Shown: positions 24,845 to 33,708, counted from the first letter of the stretch. The stretch: 64,000 nucleotides of DNA from Streptomyces sp. S.PNR 29 (GCF_030386795.1 NZ_JANUQM010000020.1:1-64000), one strand, 5' to 3'. The notes: generated from the letters alone by a model not told the origin. A program made the numbers and translations.

Positions 24845-26221
24845 ATGGCAGCAGCCCAGCGCATCGTCATCGAGAACGCGGCGATCGCGACCGTCGACGC
24901 GAACGACACCGAGCACGCCTCCGGGTACGTCGTCCTCGCGGGCAACCGCATCGAGTCGCTCGGCGCGGGCAAGGCCCCCGAAGGCCTGGAGGACGTCGTA
25001 CGCCGCATCGACGCCACCGGCCACCTCGTGACCCCCGGCCTGGTCAACACCCACCACCACTTCTACCAGTGGATCACCCGGGGCCTGGCCACCGACCACA
25101 ACCTCTTCAACTGGCTCGTCGCGCTGTACCCGACCTGGGCGCGCATCGACGAGCCGATGGTGTACGCGGCGGCCCAGGGGTCGCTGGCGATGATGGCCCG
25201 CGGCGGAGTCACCACCGCCATGGACCACCACTACGTCTTCCCGCGCGACTCGGGCGACCTGTCCGGCGCCATCATCCGCGCCGCCCGCGAGACGGGCGTC
25301 CGCTTCACCCTCGCCCGCGGCTCGATGGACCGCGGCGAGTCGGACGGCGGCCTGCCGCCGGACTTCGCCGTCGAGAGCCTCGAAGGGGCGCTCGCCGCGA
25401 CCGAGCAGACCGTCAAGGAGTATCACGACACCTCCTTCGACGCGATGACCCAGGTGGCCGTCGCCCCCTGCTCGCCGTTCTCCGTCTCCACCGAACTCAT
25501 GAGGCAGGGCGCAGAGTTGGCCCGCCGCCTCGGCGTGCGCCTGCACACCCACGGCTCGGAGACCGTGGAGGAGGAGAAGTTCTGCCACGAGCTGTTCGGC
25601 ATGGGTCCGACCGACTACTTCGAGTCCACCGGCTGGCTCGGCGACGACGTGTGGATGGCGCACTGCGTCCACATGAACGACTCCGACATCGCCGCCTTCG
25701 CCCGGACCAGGACGGGGGTCGCCCACTGCCCCTCGTCCAACGCCCGCCTCGCGGCCGGCATCGCCCGCGTCCCCGACATGCTGGCGGCCGGCGTCCCGGT
25801 CGGCCTCGGCGTCGACGGCACCGCGTCCAACGAGTCCGGCGAACTGCACACCGAACTGCGCAACGCCCTCCTCATCAACCGCCTCGGCGCCCACCGCGAG
25901 GCCGCCCTGGGCGCCCGTCAGGCGCTGCGGCTCGGGACGTACGGCGGCGCCCAGGTCCTGGGCCGGGCCGCCGAGATCGGCTCGCTGGAGCCGGGCAAGC
26001 TGGCCGACCTGGTGCTGTGGAGGCTCGACACCCTCGCCCACGCCTCGATCGCGGACCCGGTGACCGCGCTGGTCTTCGGCGCGGCGGCCCCGGTCACGGC
26101 CTCCTTCGTGAACGGCCGGCAGATCGTGGCGGACGGCCGTCTCCTCACCGCCGACGAGGACGCCATCGCCCGTTCGACGCGTGCGGAAGCACAGCGGCTG
26201 GCGAGGATCGCCGCACAGTAA
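24845..26221 (+). CDS. 8-oxoguanine deaminase (amidohydrolase family)
   Basis: 458 aa, ATG 24845 with AAGGA upstream. Metal-dependent amidohydrolase of the AtzB/8-oxoguanine deaminase group, making urate from 8-oxoguanine. Motifs: NTHHHFYQW (metal His), LHTHGSETVEEEKFC, HCVHMNDSDI, GVDGTASNESGEL (metal Asp). Operon position after uricase fits a product, urate, that feeds uraD-uraH-uox. It could alternatively deaminate a related purine. Confidence 0.85.
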   Translation: MAAAQRIVIENAAIATVDANDTEHASGYVVLAGNRIESLGAGKAPEGLEDVVRRIDATGHLVTPGLVNTHHHFYQWITRGLATDHNLFNWLVALYPTWARIDEPMVYAAAQGSLAMMARGGVTTAMDHHYVFPRDSGDLSGAIIRAARETGVRFTLARGSMDRGESDGGLPPDFAVESLEGALAATEQTVKEYHDTSFDAMTQVAVAPCSPFSVSTELMRQGAELARRLGVRLHTHGSETVEEEKFCHELFGMGPTDYFESTGWLGDDVWMAHCVHMNDSDIAAFARTRTGVAHCPSSNARLAAGIARVPDMLAAGVPVGLGVDGTASNESGELHTELRNALLINRLGAHREAALGARQALRLGTYGGAQVLGRAAEIGSLEPGKLADLVLWRLDTLAHASIADPVTALVFGAAAPVTASFVNGRQIVADGRLLTADEDAIARSTRAEAQRLARIAAQ

Positions 26222-26280
26222 CCCCGCAGCCGGCCGTACGGACCGGGTATCGGGCCGTCGGCCTCCATGTCGACGCAGAT

Positions 26281-26820
26281 GTGGAGGGCGGTCCTTCCCG
26301 CATCCGTCCGTCGACGCCGGGCCCGGAGGAGTCCGGACGGTCGTCGGAGTCGGCGTCGCCATCGCCATCGGCGTCCGCGGCGGCGGGCGCCGATGGCGGG
26401 ACACCGGAAGCGTCAGGGCCCTCCCCGACCATCCCCAAGTCGCCGCAAGGCGTGCCGTACCCCCTCCGGCGGCTGGACGCGAAGACCTCGCTCGACTTCG
26501 AGGAGCCGGTCCAGCGCGAGGACCGCAAGGGGGACATCCGCTTCGACTGCGAGGAAGCCGGCTGCGCCTTGGAGAGTGACACGAGTGTGTTCGTCCAGCT
26601 GTTCGGCGCGTCGGGGGCCTCCCTCGACGAGTGCCGTCTTCTCCTCGCCAGTGCCGACAGCCACCGCCTCCCGCTGGCCGCGGCCGCGAACGGCAGCGAG
26701 ATCTGCGTCAAGCACTCCTCCGGGGACATCGCGCTGCTCGTGCTCCGGACGAAGTCGACCGCGCTGCCGGAGATCGCCTTCCTGCAGCTGGACATGACGG
26801 TCTGGCGGGCGGCAGCATGA
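26281..26820 (+). pseudogene. Orphan 3' end of a secreted or membrane protein
   Basis: An open frame of about 180 codons has a low-complexity Ser/Ala/Pro segment (SESASPSPSASAAAGADGG) and a C-terminal domain of about 105 residues (LDAKTSLDFEEPVQREDRKG...CALESDTSVFVQLFGAS...ICVKHSSGDIALL). That layout, linker plus beta-rich domain with two Cys, is common at the C-terminus of Streptomyces receptor kinases and lipoproteins. No signal peptide, membrane helix or ribosome site precedes it. The only early in-frame start is GTG 26281. Probably a 5'-truncated gene left after the deaminase. Confidence 0.5.
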
Positions 26821-26844
26821 GCGTCCGCGCGACGCGAAGGTGAG

Positions 26845-26868
26845 CCACGGGCATGCCGTCCACCGTGG
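26845..26868. terminator. Weak hairpin between convergent genes
   Basis: CCACGG at 26845-26850 pairs with CCGTGG at 26863-26868 across a 12-nt loop, between the remnant ending at 26820 and the thioesterase stop at 26886. Short stem, so low confidence. Confidence 0.3.
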
Positions 26869-26885
26869 TGCGGGCGATCTCCCGT

Positions 26886-27308
26886 CTACAGCCCGAACAG
26901 GCCCGGGTCCGTCGCCAGCTCCTTGAAGTACTCCTGCGGATGCGCCACCATCCGCCGCTCCTTGAGGTCCAGCAGCCCGCCGACCGCGGTCAGCTCGGCC
27001 GCCACCGTGCCGTCCGTCTTGCGGATGATCTGCTCGATGCGGAACGTCTTGCCGCCGCTCCACTCGAAGGCGCACGTCACATCGACCTCGTCGCCGGCGA
27101 GGAGCTCGCGTTTGTAGCGGATGGTCGTCTCCAGGGCGACGGGGCCGACGCCCCTGCCGATCAGCCCGGCCTGGCTGATGCCCGCCGCCTGGAGCAGAGA
27201 CCAGCGGGCGTGCTCCGCGTAGTTGATGTACACGCTCTGGTTGAGGTGGCCCTGTACGTCGGTCTCGTACCCGCGGACGGTGATCCGGACGGAGAACGGC
27301 TCGCTCAC
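26886..27308 (-). CDS. Acyl-CoA thioesterase (4HBT hot-dog family)
   Basis: 140 aa from GTG 27308 with AAGGGGAAG upstream. Single hot-dog domain: VRGYETDVQGHLNQSVYINYAEHARW contains the Asp-x-x-GH-x-N active-site motif of 4-hydroxybenzoyl-CoA-type thioesterases. Substrate cannot be inferred. Monocistronic, between a convergent remnant and a co-directional gene. Confidence 0.85.
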   Translation of the reverse strand: MSEPFSVRITVRGYETDVQGHLNQSVYINYAEHARWSLLQAAGISQAGLIGRGVGPVALETTIRYKRELLAGDEVDVTCAFEWSGGKTFRIEQIIRKTDGTVAAELTAVGGLLDLKERRMVAHPQEYFKELATDPGLFGL

Positions 27309-27382
27309 TGCTTCCCCTTGTCGTCGTGTCGTCGTGTCTCGACGAGAGATCGATGCCCCGGGCACCGATCGTGGCATGTTCC

Positions 27383-28012
27383 TCACACCCGGCGTGGGGA
27401 AGCCAGCAGATAGCGCGCTCGGGTTCGGGGATCGGTGTGCTCGCCGGCCTGCCAGCCCGCCTTCTCCAGGGTCGCCGCGCAGGCCCGCAGCGTCGCCTCG
27501 TCGGGGCCGCGCACGGCGACGGCCTCCGGCTGCGGGGTCGCCCTCACCCGGTAGCCGTCGGCGTCCGGCCCGGCGGGCTGGTGTCCGGCCGCCTCCAGGG
27601 CGAGTGCGGCGGCCTGTACGAGATGCGTCCGCTCCCAGCCGCAGGGCCGGTCCGTGGCGCCGTCCGGGTTGGTCATCCGGCGCAGCTCCAGCAGCCCCTG
27701 CCAGGCGCTGTGCACCTCACGCCGCCGGGCCGCCCCCATGGCCGGCGCCGCTTCCTCACCCCCGACCCGCGCGGCGAACACACCGGTGCCCGCGGGCGCC
27801 TCCCCTGCTGGCTCGGGATGCTGCTCCACGCCCTGCCGTATCCGGTGTCCCTCCGGCGTCAGGAAGCAGTCGTGCGGTGGCCGCGGGTGCCGGAAGGCGA
27901 GGCCCCGTTTCACCAGCGCCGCGAGCTGCGCCTCCGTCCCCCTCAGGCGCCCGGTGACCGGATCGGCGGCCTCGATGACACGCCGCTGGGCAGCAGTGGG
28001 CGGTCGTGTCAC
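27383..28012 (-). CDS. Streptomyces hypothetical protein
   Basis: 209 aa. The N-terminal 60 residues (PTAAQRRVIEAADPVTGRLRGTEAQLAALVKRGLAF...FLTPEGHRIRQ) look like a winged-helix-like module. The C-terminal half (RTHLVQAAALALEAAGHQPAG...GYRVRATPQPEAVAV...TLRACAATLEKAGWQAGEH) seems to hold two alpha/beta units. Full-length and apparently intact, no signal peptide. Function unknown. Confidence 0.6.
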   Translation of the reverse strand: MTRPPTAAQRRVIEAADPVTGRLRGTEAQLAALVKRGLAFRHPRPPHDCFLTPEGHRIRQGVEQHPEPAGEAPAGTGVFAARVGGEEAAPAMGAARRREVHSAWQGLLELRRMTNPDGATDRPCGWERTHLVQAAALALEAAGHQPAGPDADGYRVRATPQPEAVAVRGPDEATLRACAATLEKAGWQAGEHTDPRTRARYLLASPRRV

Positions 28013-28117
28013 GGCGTGCTCCTCCCGTCGATCGGTCCGAACGGGACGTCCGGAAACGGCCCATTCGAAGCGTACGACGGGGGTCTGACATTCACCCCGC
28101 GAGCAGCGGCCGCCGCC

Positions 28118-28519
28118 TCACTGCCCCAGAGGCCCCTGCAAGGACTGAGCGAGTTGTCCCACGGCGACCACCAGCGGGGCCACGGGCTGGACGAACGCGT
28201 TCAGCCGGTCCAGAGCGCGCCGCAGGACCGTGGGCTGGGGCTCCTCCTCGTCGAGCTCCTCCCGCAGGCGTCGCAGCTCCCTGGTCGTGGCGTCGGGGTC
28301 GGCGAGTGCCGACCGGTGCTCCTGAAGCAACCGCTCGACGTGCAGGAGGAGCTCGGCCGTCCGGGCGGCCTGCTCGGCGTCCTGGTGCTGGAAGCCGACC
28401 GAACCGGAGAACGCCTGGGCGCGGTGGCCGACGGCCTGGTTGCCCACGTAGTGGGTACCGCCGTTGATCACGATGCCGTTGTTGGTGGGAGGATCGTGCC
28501 GCCCGTCGTCGCTGTGCAT
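28118..28519 (-). CDS. DUF5955-like small protein with N-terminal GNQA motif
   Basis: 133 aa. N-terminal NNGIVINGGTHYVGNQAVG is followed by helical segments (AARTAELLLHVERLLQEHRSALAD, TTRELRRLREELDEEE) and a hydrophobic end (LNAFVQPVAPLVVAVGQLAQSLQ). The helical part resembles the 104-aa protein at 44849-45163. The start is 12 nt after the large membrane protein, whose own C-terminus carries the related IIGNQAIG motif. The motif resembles short amyloid-like signalling motifs of bacterial NLR/effector pairs (inference). Confidence 0.6.
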   Translation of the reverse strand: MHSDDGRHDPPTNNGIVINGGTHYVGNQAVGHRAQAFSGSVGFQHQDAEQAARTAELLLHVERLLQEHRSALADPDATTRELRRLREELDEEEPQPTVLRRALDRLNAFVQPVAPLVVAVGQLAQSLQGPLGQ

Positions 28520-28530
28520 CAGGTAGCCCC

Positions 28531-30852
28531 CTACTTGTCGGCACCACCGGCGGCGCTGGGAGCGGCCGGGCCGGAGTGCTGCGTGACCTTCTGCGTGGCG
28601 CTCGCGCCGGCGCCGATCGCCTGGTTGCCGATGATGCTCATCCCACCCTGCTGGATGAGCCCCTGGTTGAGGATGGTCTGCTGCTGGCTGCGGAAGTCGG
28701 TGGTGTCGTAGCCGTGCGTGTCGAGGAACTCGCGGATGGCGGCGAGGGTGTGGCGTTCCACCGACGACGTGATCCGTCCGGCGTCCACGACCTGGAAGTA
28801 GTTGTGGTAGTCGGGACTCAGCGCCATCTCCCGGACGCTCAGCCGGGCACCGTAGTCGAAGCCCGGGTCCTGTTCCATGGCTTTGAGCTCATCGACCATC
28901 CGCCTGCTGTGCCGGGTGTCGAAGCGGGCGTGGCGCAGCGCTCGGAACGGTGCGGCGGCGAACGTCCTGCCGGTGTGGGAGAGAGCGGTCACCAGCAGCC
29001 CCCGCTTCCCCTCCGGGCTCAGTGGCCGGCCCATGCGGTCCACGACGTGGTAGGCCGCGTGCACCGGGCCGAGGACGTGGTTGTCACAGTGCAGGTGCAG
29101 CGTTCTGCCCGCGGTCGAGAAGTGCAGGAACACGCTCGGCACCACGTCTCCGCCCCACATCGGCACATGGATCGCCAGATAGTGGCGGACCGTGCCGGTC
29201 GGATGCAGCATGACCTGCCGGACCGCCTCGGCCGACAGTCGTGCCGACGGGGCCAGGCTCGTCTCCCTGACGAAGCGGTCGTCGTCGCCGATGGTCGTGC
29301 CGCTCGCGAAGATCCGGTCCTCGATGACGAGGGAGCCGAGGGCCTCCTCGCCGACCTGTGCCGCCCCGCCGGTGCCGCTGTGCTCGGCGACCGAGCGGAG
29401 CCGTTCGCGTACGTGATCGACGAGTTCGGAGACGGTGAAGGCATCCGGCGCGGCGGACCGCGGACTCATGCCGACGGGGTCGTCGGCGGGCAGCAGCGGC
29501 ACGGCGAGCGACCAGTTGGAGGTCGTCTCCGAATAGCCGACGAACGGGGTGTATCCGCTGTACACGGTGACGTTGCCGTCCTGCGCCTCCCTGACGGCGG
29601 CGAGCCGCTCGGCCATCCATCTGCGCGGGGGCACGGAGAAGCGGGGCTGCCGGGCGAACGTCTCACGGCTCATGGTGGTGCGCAGCAGCCGGTCGGTGTC
29701 GAGGTCGTGCCGTACGACCGTCGCGTACGCGAACACCACCGCGCCGATGGACGTGAGAACGGCCGGTACTCCGGCCAGATAGGCGCCGAGCAGCCAGCCG
29801 ACGAAACCGGGCAGGGGCAGTGTGGAGAGGACGAATCCGAGATAGAAGGCGAACAGCGCCAACAGCGCGGCCGTGATCCCGGTGCCCACCAGCACTTTCC
29901 TGTCGGGCAGGGGCCGGCCGCGGGTGGCCAGGGTCGGCTGGGAGCCGGCGTGCCGGGTGGTCGACAGCAGGACCATGACGAACAGCAGCCACAGCGGCGC
30001 GATGAGAGCCACGAGGCCGCACGCCACCGCCAGTCGCAGATCGCGGCGGTAACGGATCTCCTGTGCCGCCAGGCAATGGCGTACCACCGTCACCAGGTCG
30101 ACATCGGGTGACGGCGCCACGGCGCTGACCTCGTCGGCCAGCACACCTTCCGTCACCCGGTCGGCGAACCCTTCGTCCACGTAGGCCGCGGCGCACAGAT
30201 ACCGTGTGACGTCACCCGGTGCGCTTCCGACCGGCATGGATACCTGCGGAGTCGTCATGCCGAGCCCCCCTTGGCTCCTCCGACGGAACGGCGCCGTCGT
30301 GGCGCCGAAGGACCTCGTGCGGTGTGTCCCCGGCAGCCCGACGGTCAGCAGTGCGAGCAGGACGCCGACCGCCAGGCCGAAGATGAGAGCGTTGCGCAGC
30401 AGGTGTTCCAGCAGCAGGTCGGGTGGCAGCAGCGTCACGTCGGGGACGAAGGCCTCGTGCAGGCCCCACCACGACAGGTTCGCGAGTGCCGACACCAGCA
30501 CACCCGCGGCGAGGCAGCGCACCCAGCCCAATCCCCTGCGGGCCGGGCGCCGCGACGCGAAGAAGGCGAGCCCCGCGAGCAGTACCAGGGCGGCGAGATC
30601 GCTCACGACCAGCTGGGCCGTGCCGCCGTACTGCTCGGGAGACACTTCCCAGCGCGGGACGGACGTCGCCTCCAGGAGCCGGAGCATGGTCTCGGAGGCG
30701 GAACGTTCTACGTAGACCTTCCGTATGTAGAGGTCCGAGAGCGGCCGCTGCACCCATGGGCTGCCCGCGAGGAGAACGAGCAGGAGCAGCAGCGTGACGC
30801 GTCCGCGTGACGACGATGGCCTGCCCGAGGCACGCCGATGAGACAAGAACAC
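28531..30852 (-). CDS. Large multi-pass membrane protein, possibly two fused genes
   Basis: 773 aa from GTG 30852 (GGGGGAA upstream). Residues 1-185 contain about four membrane helices (VTLLLLLVLLAGSPW, LVVSDLAALVLLAGLAFF, CLAAGVLVSALANLSWWG, ALIFGLAVGVLLALLTVGL). After this an internal ATG at 30258 has an excellent GGGGGG ribosome site and would start a 575-aa protein of its own. That part has helices near LRLAVACGLVALIAPLWLLFVMVLL and LVGTGITAALLALFAFYLGFVL, then a cytoplasmic region (VTVYSGYTPFVGYSETTSNWSLAVPLLP...) and C-terminal GGMSIIGNQAIG. No stop separates the two. Function unknown; paired with the small GNQA-motif protein downstream. Confidence 0.7.
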   Translation of the reverse strand: MFLSHRRASGRPSSSRGRVTLLLLLVLLAGSPWVQRPLSDLYIRKVYVERSASETMLRLLEATSVPRWEVSPEQYGGTAQLVVSDLAALVLLAGLAFFASRRPARRGLGWVRCLAAGVLVSALANLSWWGLHEAFVPDVTLLPPDLLLEHLLRNALIFGLAVGVLLALLTVGLPGTHRTRSFGATTAPFRRRSQGGLGMTTPQVSMPVGSAPGDVTRYLCAAAYVDEGFADRVTEGVLADEVSAVAPSPDVDLVTVVRHCLAAQEIRYRRDLRLAVACGLVALIAPLWLLFVMVLLSTTRHAGSQPTLATRGRPLPDRKVLVGTGITAALLALFAFYLGFVLSTLPLPGFVGWLLGAYLAGVPAVLTSIGAVVFAYATVVRHDLDTDRLLRTTMSRETFARQPRFSVPPRRWMAERLAAVREAQDGNVTVYSGYTPFVGYSETTSNWSLAVPLLPADDPVGMSPRSAAPDAFTVSELVDHVRERLRSVAEHSGTGGAAQVGEEALGSLVIEDRIFASGTTIGDDDRFVRETSLAPSARLSAEAVRQVMLHPTGTVRHYLAIHVPMWGGDVVPSVFLHFSTAGRTLHLHCDNHVLGPVHAAYHVVDRMGRPLSPEGKRGLLVTALSHTGRTFAAAPFRALRHARFDTRHSRRMVDELKAMEQDPGFDYGARLSVREMALSPDYHNYFQVVDAGRITSSVERHTLAAIREFLDTHGYDTTDFRSQQQTILNQGLIQQGGMSIIGNQAIGAGASATQKVTQHSGPAAPSAAGGADK

Positions 30853-30946
30853 CTGGGGTTCCCCCAATCCCCCGATCCCCGCGGCTCGTTGCCGCACCCT
30901 AAGGCATCCCCGTTCTCCGCCGCCACGAATCCGCGCACATCGGGGA

Positions 30947-32155
30947 CTACTGACGGTATCCGCTGAGGAACCGCCCGATCCGCCCGATCGCCGCCTCCAA
31001 GTCGTCGGCGTAGGGAAGGGTCAGGATGCGGAAGTGGTCGGGGGCCGGCCAGTTGAAGCCCGTGCCCTGGACCACCTGGATCTTCTCCCTCAGCAGCAGG
31101 TCCAGGACGAACTGCTCGTCGTCGTGGATCGGGTACACCTTGGGGTCGAGGCGCGGGAACGCGTACAGCGCGCCCTTCGGCTTCACGCACGTCACGCCCG
31201 GGATCTCGTTGAGTTTCTCCCACGCCACGTCGCGCTGTTCACGCAGCCGTCCGCCCGGCGCGGTCAGCTCGCGGATGGTCTGGCGGCCGCCGAGCGCGGC
31301 CTGGATGGCGTACTGGGCGGGCGCGTTGGCGCACAGCCGCATGGAGGCCAGCATGGTCAGGCCCTCCAGGTAGTCCTTCGCGTGCTGCTTCGGGCCCGTC
31401 ACCACCAGCCAGCCGGAGCGGAAGCCCGCCACCCGGTAGGTCTTCGACAGGCCGCAGAAGGTCAGGACGACCAGGTCAGGGGCGAGCGCGGCGGCCGCGT
31501 GGTGCACGGCGTCGTCGTAGAGGACCTGGTCGTAGACCTCGTCGGAGAAGACCATCAGGCCGTGGCGGCGGGCCAGGTCGAGGATGCCCTCGATCACTTC
31601 CTTCGGGTAGACGGCACCGGTGGGGTTGTTCGGGTTGATGATGACCACGGCCTTCGTGCGGTCCGTGATCTTCGACGCCATGTCGTCCAGGTCCGGGTAC
31701 CAGTCGGCCTGCTCGTCGCAGTGGTAGTGGACCGCCTTGCCGCCGGCGAAGGTCGTCACCGCCGTCCAGAGCGGGTAGTCCGGGGCTGGTACGAGGATCT
31801 CGTCGCCGTCCTCCACCAGCGCCTGTACGGCCATCGAGACCAGCTCGGAGACGCCGTTGCCGAGGAAGACGTCGTCGACGCCGACCTCCAGGCCCAGCGT
31901 CTGGTAGCGCCCCGCGACCGCCCGGCGGGCGGAGAGGATGCCGCGGGAGTCCGTGTAGCCGTGCGCCTGAGGAAGCATCCGGATCATGTCCTGGAGGATC
32001 TCCTCCGGCGCTTCGAAGCCGAAGAGCGCGGGGTTGCCGGTGTTCAGGCGCAGGACGCTGTGGCCCGCCGCCTCCAGCGCGTCGGCGTGCTCTATCACCG
32101 GACCGCGGATCTCGTAGCAGACCTCGCTGAGCTTGTTCGACTGCCGGAACTCCAT
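30947..32155 (-). CDS. Alanine-type aminotransferase (PLP, class I)
   Basis: 402 aa from ATG 32155 (GGAGGAG upstream). Fold type I aminotransferase close to AlaA/pyruvate-forming enzymes: RLNTGNPALFGFEAPEEI, GYTDSRGILSARRAV, PNNPTGAVYPKEV, FSDEVYDQVLYD, and the PLP Lys in GLSKTYRVAGFRSGW. Alanine-pyruvate interconversion is the likely reaction, though substrate range may be wider. Divergent from an HxlR regulator; a perfect palindrome lies in the shared intergenic region. Confidence 0.9.
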   Translation of the reverse strand: MEFRQSNKLSEVCYEIRGPVIEHADALEAAGHSVLRLNTGNPALFGFEAPEEILQDMIRMLPQAHGYTDSRGILSARRAVAGRYQTLGLEVGVDDVFLGNGVSELVSMAVQALVEDGDEILVPAPDYPLWTAVTTFAGGKAVHYHCDEQADWYPDLDDMASKITDRTKAVVIINPNNPTGAVYPKEVIEGILDLARRHGLMVFSDEVYDQVLYDDAVHHAAAALAPDLVVLTFCGLSKTYRVAGFRSGWLVVTGPKQHAKDYLEGLTMLASMRLCANAPAQYAIQAALGGRQTIRELTAPGGRLREQRDVAWEKLNEIPGVTCVKPKGALYAFPRLDPKVYPIHDDEQFVLDLLLREKIQVVQGTGFNWPAPDHFRILTLPYADDLEAAIGRIGRFLSGYRQ

Positions 32156-32192
32156 GCGCTCTCGCTCCTCCGGTACGTTGTGTTGCTTGGTT

Positions 32193-32214
32193 TTACCAAG
32201 TACCCACTTGGTAA
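32193..32214. promoter_or_regulatory. Perfect palindromic operator between aminotransferase and HxlR gene
   Basis: Arms TTACCAAGT (32193-32201) and ACTTGGTAA (32206-32214) flank ACCC. It lies 38 nt before the aminotransferase start and 28 nt before the regulator start, overlapping any promoter for either. HxlR proteins bind this kind of inverted repeat, so it is probably the HxlR operator. Confidence 0.75.
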
Positions 32215-32242
32215 GTCCAACGACATGTCTAGACTGCGTCGC

Positions 32243-32869
32243 ATGTCACCTCGCCGAAGTTACGACCAGTACTGTCCCGCCGCCCGCGCGCTCGACGTCG
32301 TCGGTGACCGCTGGACCCTGCTGATCGTCCGGGAGCTCCTCGCCGGTCCGCGCCGCTACACCGACCTGCACGCGGACCTCCCGGGCGTCAGCACGGACGT
32401 ACTCGCCTCGCGGCTGAAGGACATGGAGCGGGACGGGCTGACGACGCGGCGCCGGCTGCCGCCGCCGGGCGCGGCCTACGTGTACCAACTCACCGAACGA
32501 GGGCGGGAGTTGCTGCCCGTACTGCGGGCGCTGGGTGCGTGGGGCGCGGCCGAGCTGGGGGAGCGGCGGCCCACGGACGCGGTCCGCGCGCACTGGTTCG
32601 CGCTGCCGTTGCTGCGTGCCCTGGAAGGCGAGGGGCTGGTCGAGGTCCGGCTGGAGGAAGGGGTCTTCCACCTGTACGCCGGTGCCGGCGAAGGGCCCGT
32701 GTACGGCGACGGGCCCGCCCCCGTGGAGCCCGACGCCCGGCTGGCGCTGGACGCCGCGACGTGCGCGGCGGTCAGCCGGGGGGAGGTGAGCGTGACCGAG
32801 GCGGTGCGGGACGGGCGGATAGCGGTGACCGGCGACGGCACGCTGGCCAAGGAGCTCAGGGAGGCGTGA
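32243..32869 (+). CDS. HxlR-family transcriptional regulator
   Basis: 208 aa from ATG 32243; ATG 32225 is an alternative that could give a leaderless transcript. HxlR winged helix in the first 100 residues: YDQYCPAARALDVVGDRWTLLIVRELLAGPRRYTDLHADLPGVSTDVLASRLKDMERDGL. The Cys in the N-terminal segment (about residue 11) is common in redox-sensing HxlR proteins. A second domain of about 90 residues follows. Likely autoregulated and controls the divergent aminotransferase through the 32193-32214 palindrome. Confidence 0.9.
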   Translation: MSPRRSYDQYCPAARALDVVGDRWTLLIVRELLAGPRRYTDLHADLPGVSTDVLASRLKDMERDGLTTRRRLPPPGAAYVYQLTERGRELLPVLRALGAWGAAELGERRPTDAVRAHWFALPLLRALEGEGLVEVRLEEGVFHLYAGAGEGPVYGDGPAPVEPDARLALDAATCAAVSRGEVSVTEAVRDGRIAVTGDGTLAKELREA

Positions 32870-32875
32870 AAGAAC

Positions 32876-32900
32876 GAAGGCCCGCTGGAAGCGGGCCTTC
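32876..32900. terminator. Bidirectional hairpin terminator
   Basis: GAAGGCCCGC at 32876-32885 pairs perfectly with GCGGGCCTTC at 32891-32900, loop TGGAA. It lies between convergent stops (HxlR at 32869, membrane protein at 32911). Confidence 0.85.
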
Positions 32901-32910
32901 TGGTGGAGCG

Positions 32911-33708
32911 TCAGGCGGTCGGCGGCCGCCCGGACCCGCGCGTCAGCGCATATCCGCCGACACCCGCCAGCGCGGCCAGCACACCGCCCACCGCGGTCCA
33001 CACCCAGCGGTCCGACCACCAGCCCGACGCCCAGCCGTCCTCGGGCTCCAGGTCGGCCAGCACGGCAGAGGAGTCCTCCTCCGAGTCGTCCGAGTCCTCG
33101 GACCTCGTCGCGACCCCCGGCACCAGCGGCTCGGCCAGCGAACCGTCCACCGCCGCGGCCCCGCCGACGTCCTTGGAGTCGACCCGGACCTCGGCGTCGA
33201 CGGGGAGACCCAGGTCGGACGTGGGCAGATCCACGACCGTCAGCCGGATGTAGTACGTGCCCGGCAGCGGGTCGTTCGCCCACGGCTCCGACCAGGCGCG
33301 CACCGTACGCAGGACGCAGGCCAGCTCCACGGAGGACGCTTCCCCGGACGCTGCGGTGCGGGTCTGCGCACCGTACTGGCAGGACTGGCGGCGGCGCAGA
33401 CCGTCGTACACGTCGATCTGCCAGGTCTGAGCGGCGTGCGTCTCGGGCAGCTTCACCGTCGCCTTCACGGTCGGGCGCTGTCCGGAGTCCGCCGGGAACG
33501 ACCAGTACAGGTAGTCGCCCGCGGAGCCGTTCGCGGTGGCCCGCTGCCCCTGTGCGATCTCGGTCGCCGTACGGAACGACGTGCCCGCCTCGGTCGGCGC
33601 GCCGCCGTCGTCCGACGGGCTCGCCGAGGGCGAGGAGTCGGCCGCCGCCGGGGAGACGGCGAGCCCGAGCATCAGCAGCGCCGCGCCCATCACACGTGCG
33701 ATACGCAT
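32911..33708 (-). CDS. Secreted, membrane-anchored partner of VWA protein
   Basis: 265 aa; ATG 33708 shares one base with the stop of the upstream VWA gene (TGATG), so the pair is co-translated. Signal peptide MRIARVMGAALLMLGLAVSP-AAA. The ectodomain has four Cys and a beta-rich look (GDYLYWSFPADSGQRPTVKATVKLP, YYIRLTVVDLP, VDAEVRVDS), then an acidic Ser stretch, a membrane helix (VWTAVGGVLAALAGVGGYAL) and a short basic tail. The ectodomain resembles the post-VWA part of its partner. Function unknown. Confidence 0.75.
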   Translation of the reverse strand: MRIARVMGAALLMLGLAVSPAAADSSPSASPSDDGGAPTEAGTSFRTATEIAQGQRATANGSAGDYLYWSFPADSGQRPTVKATVKLPETHAAQTWQIDVYDGLRRRQSCQYGAQTRTAASGEASSVELACVLRTVRAWSEPWANDPLPGTYYIRLTVVDLPTSDLGLPVDAEVRVDSKDVGGAAAVDGSLAEPLVPGVATRSEDSDDSEEDSSAVLADLEPEDGWASGWWSDRWVWTAVGGVLAALAGVGGYALTRGSGRPPTA

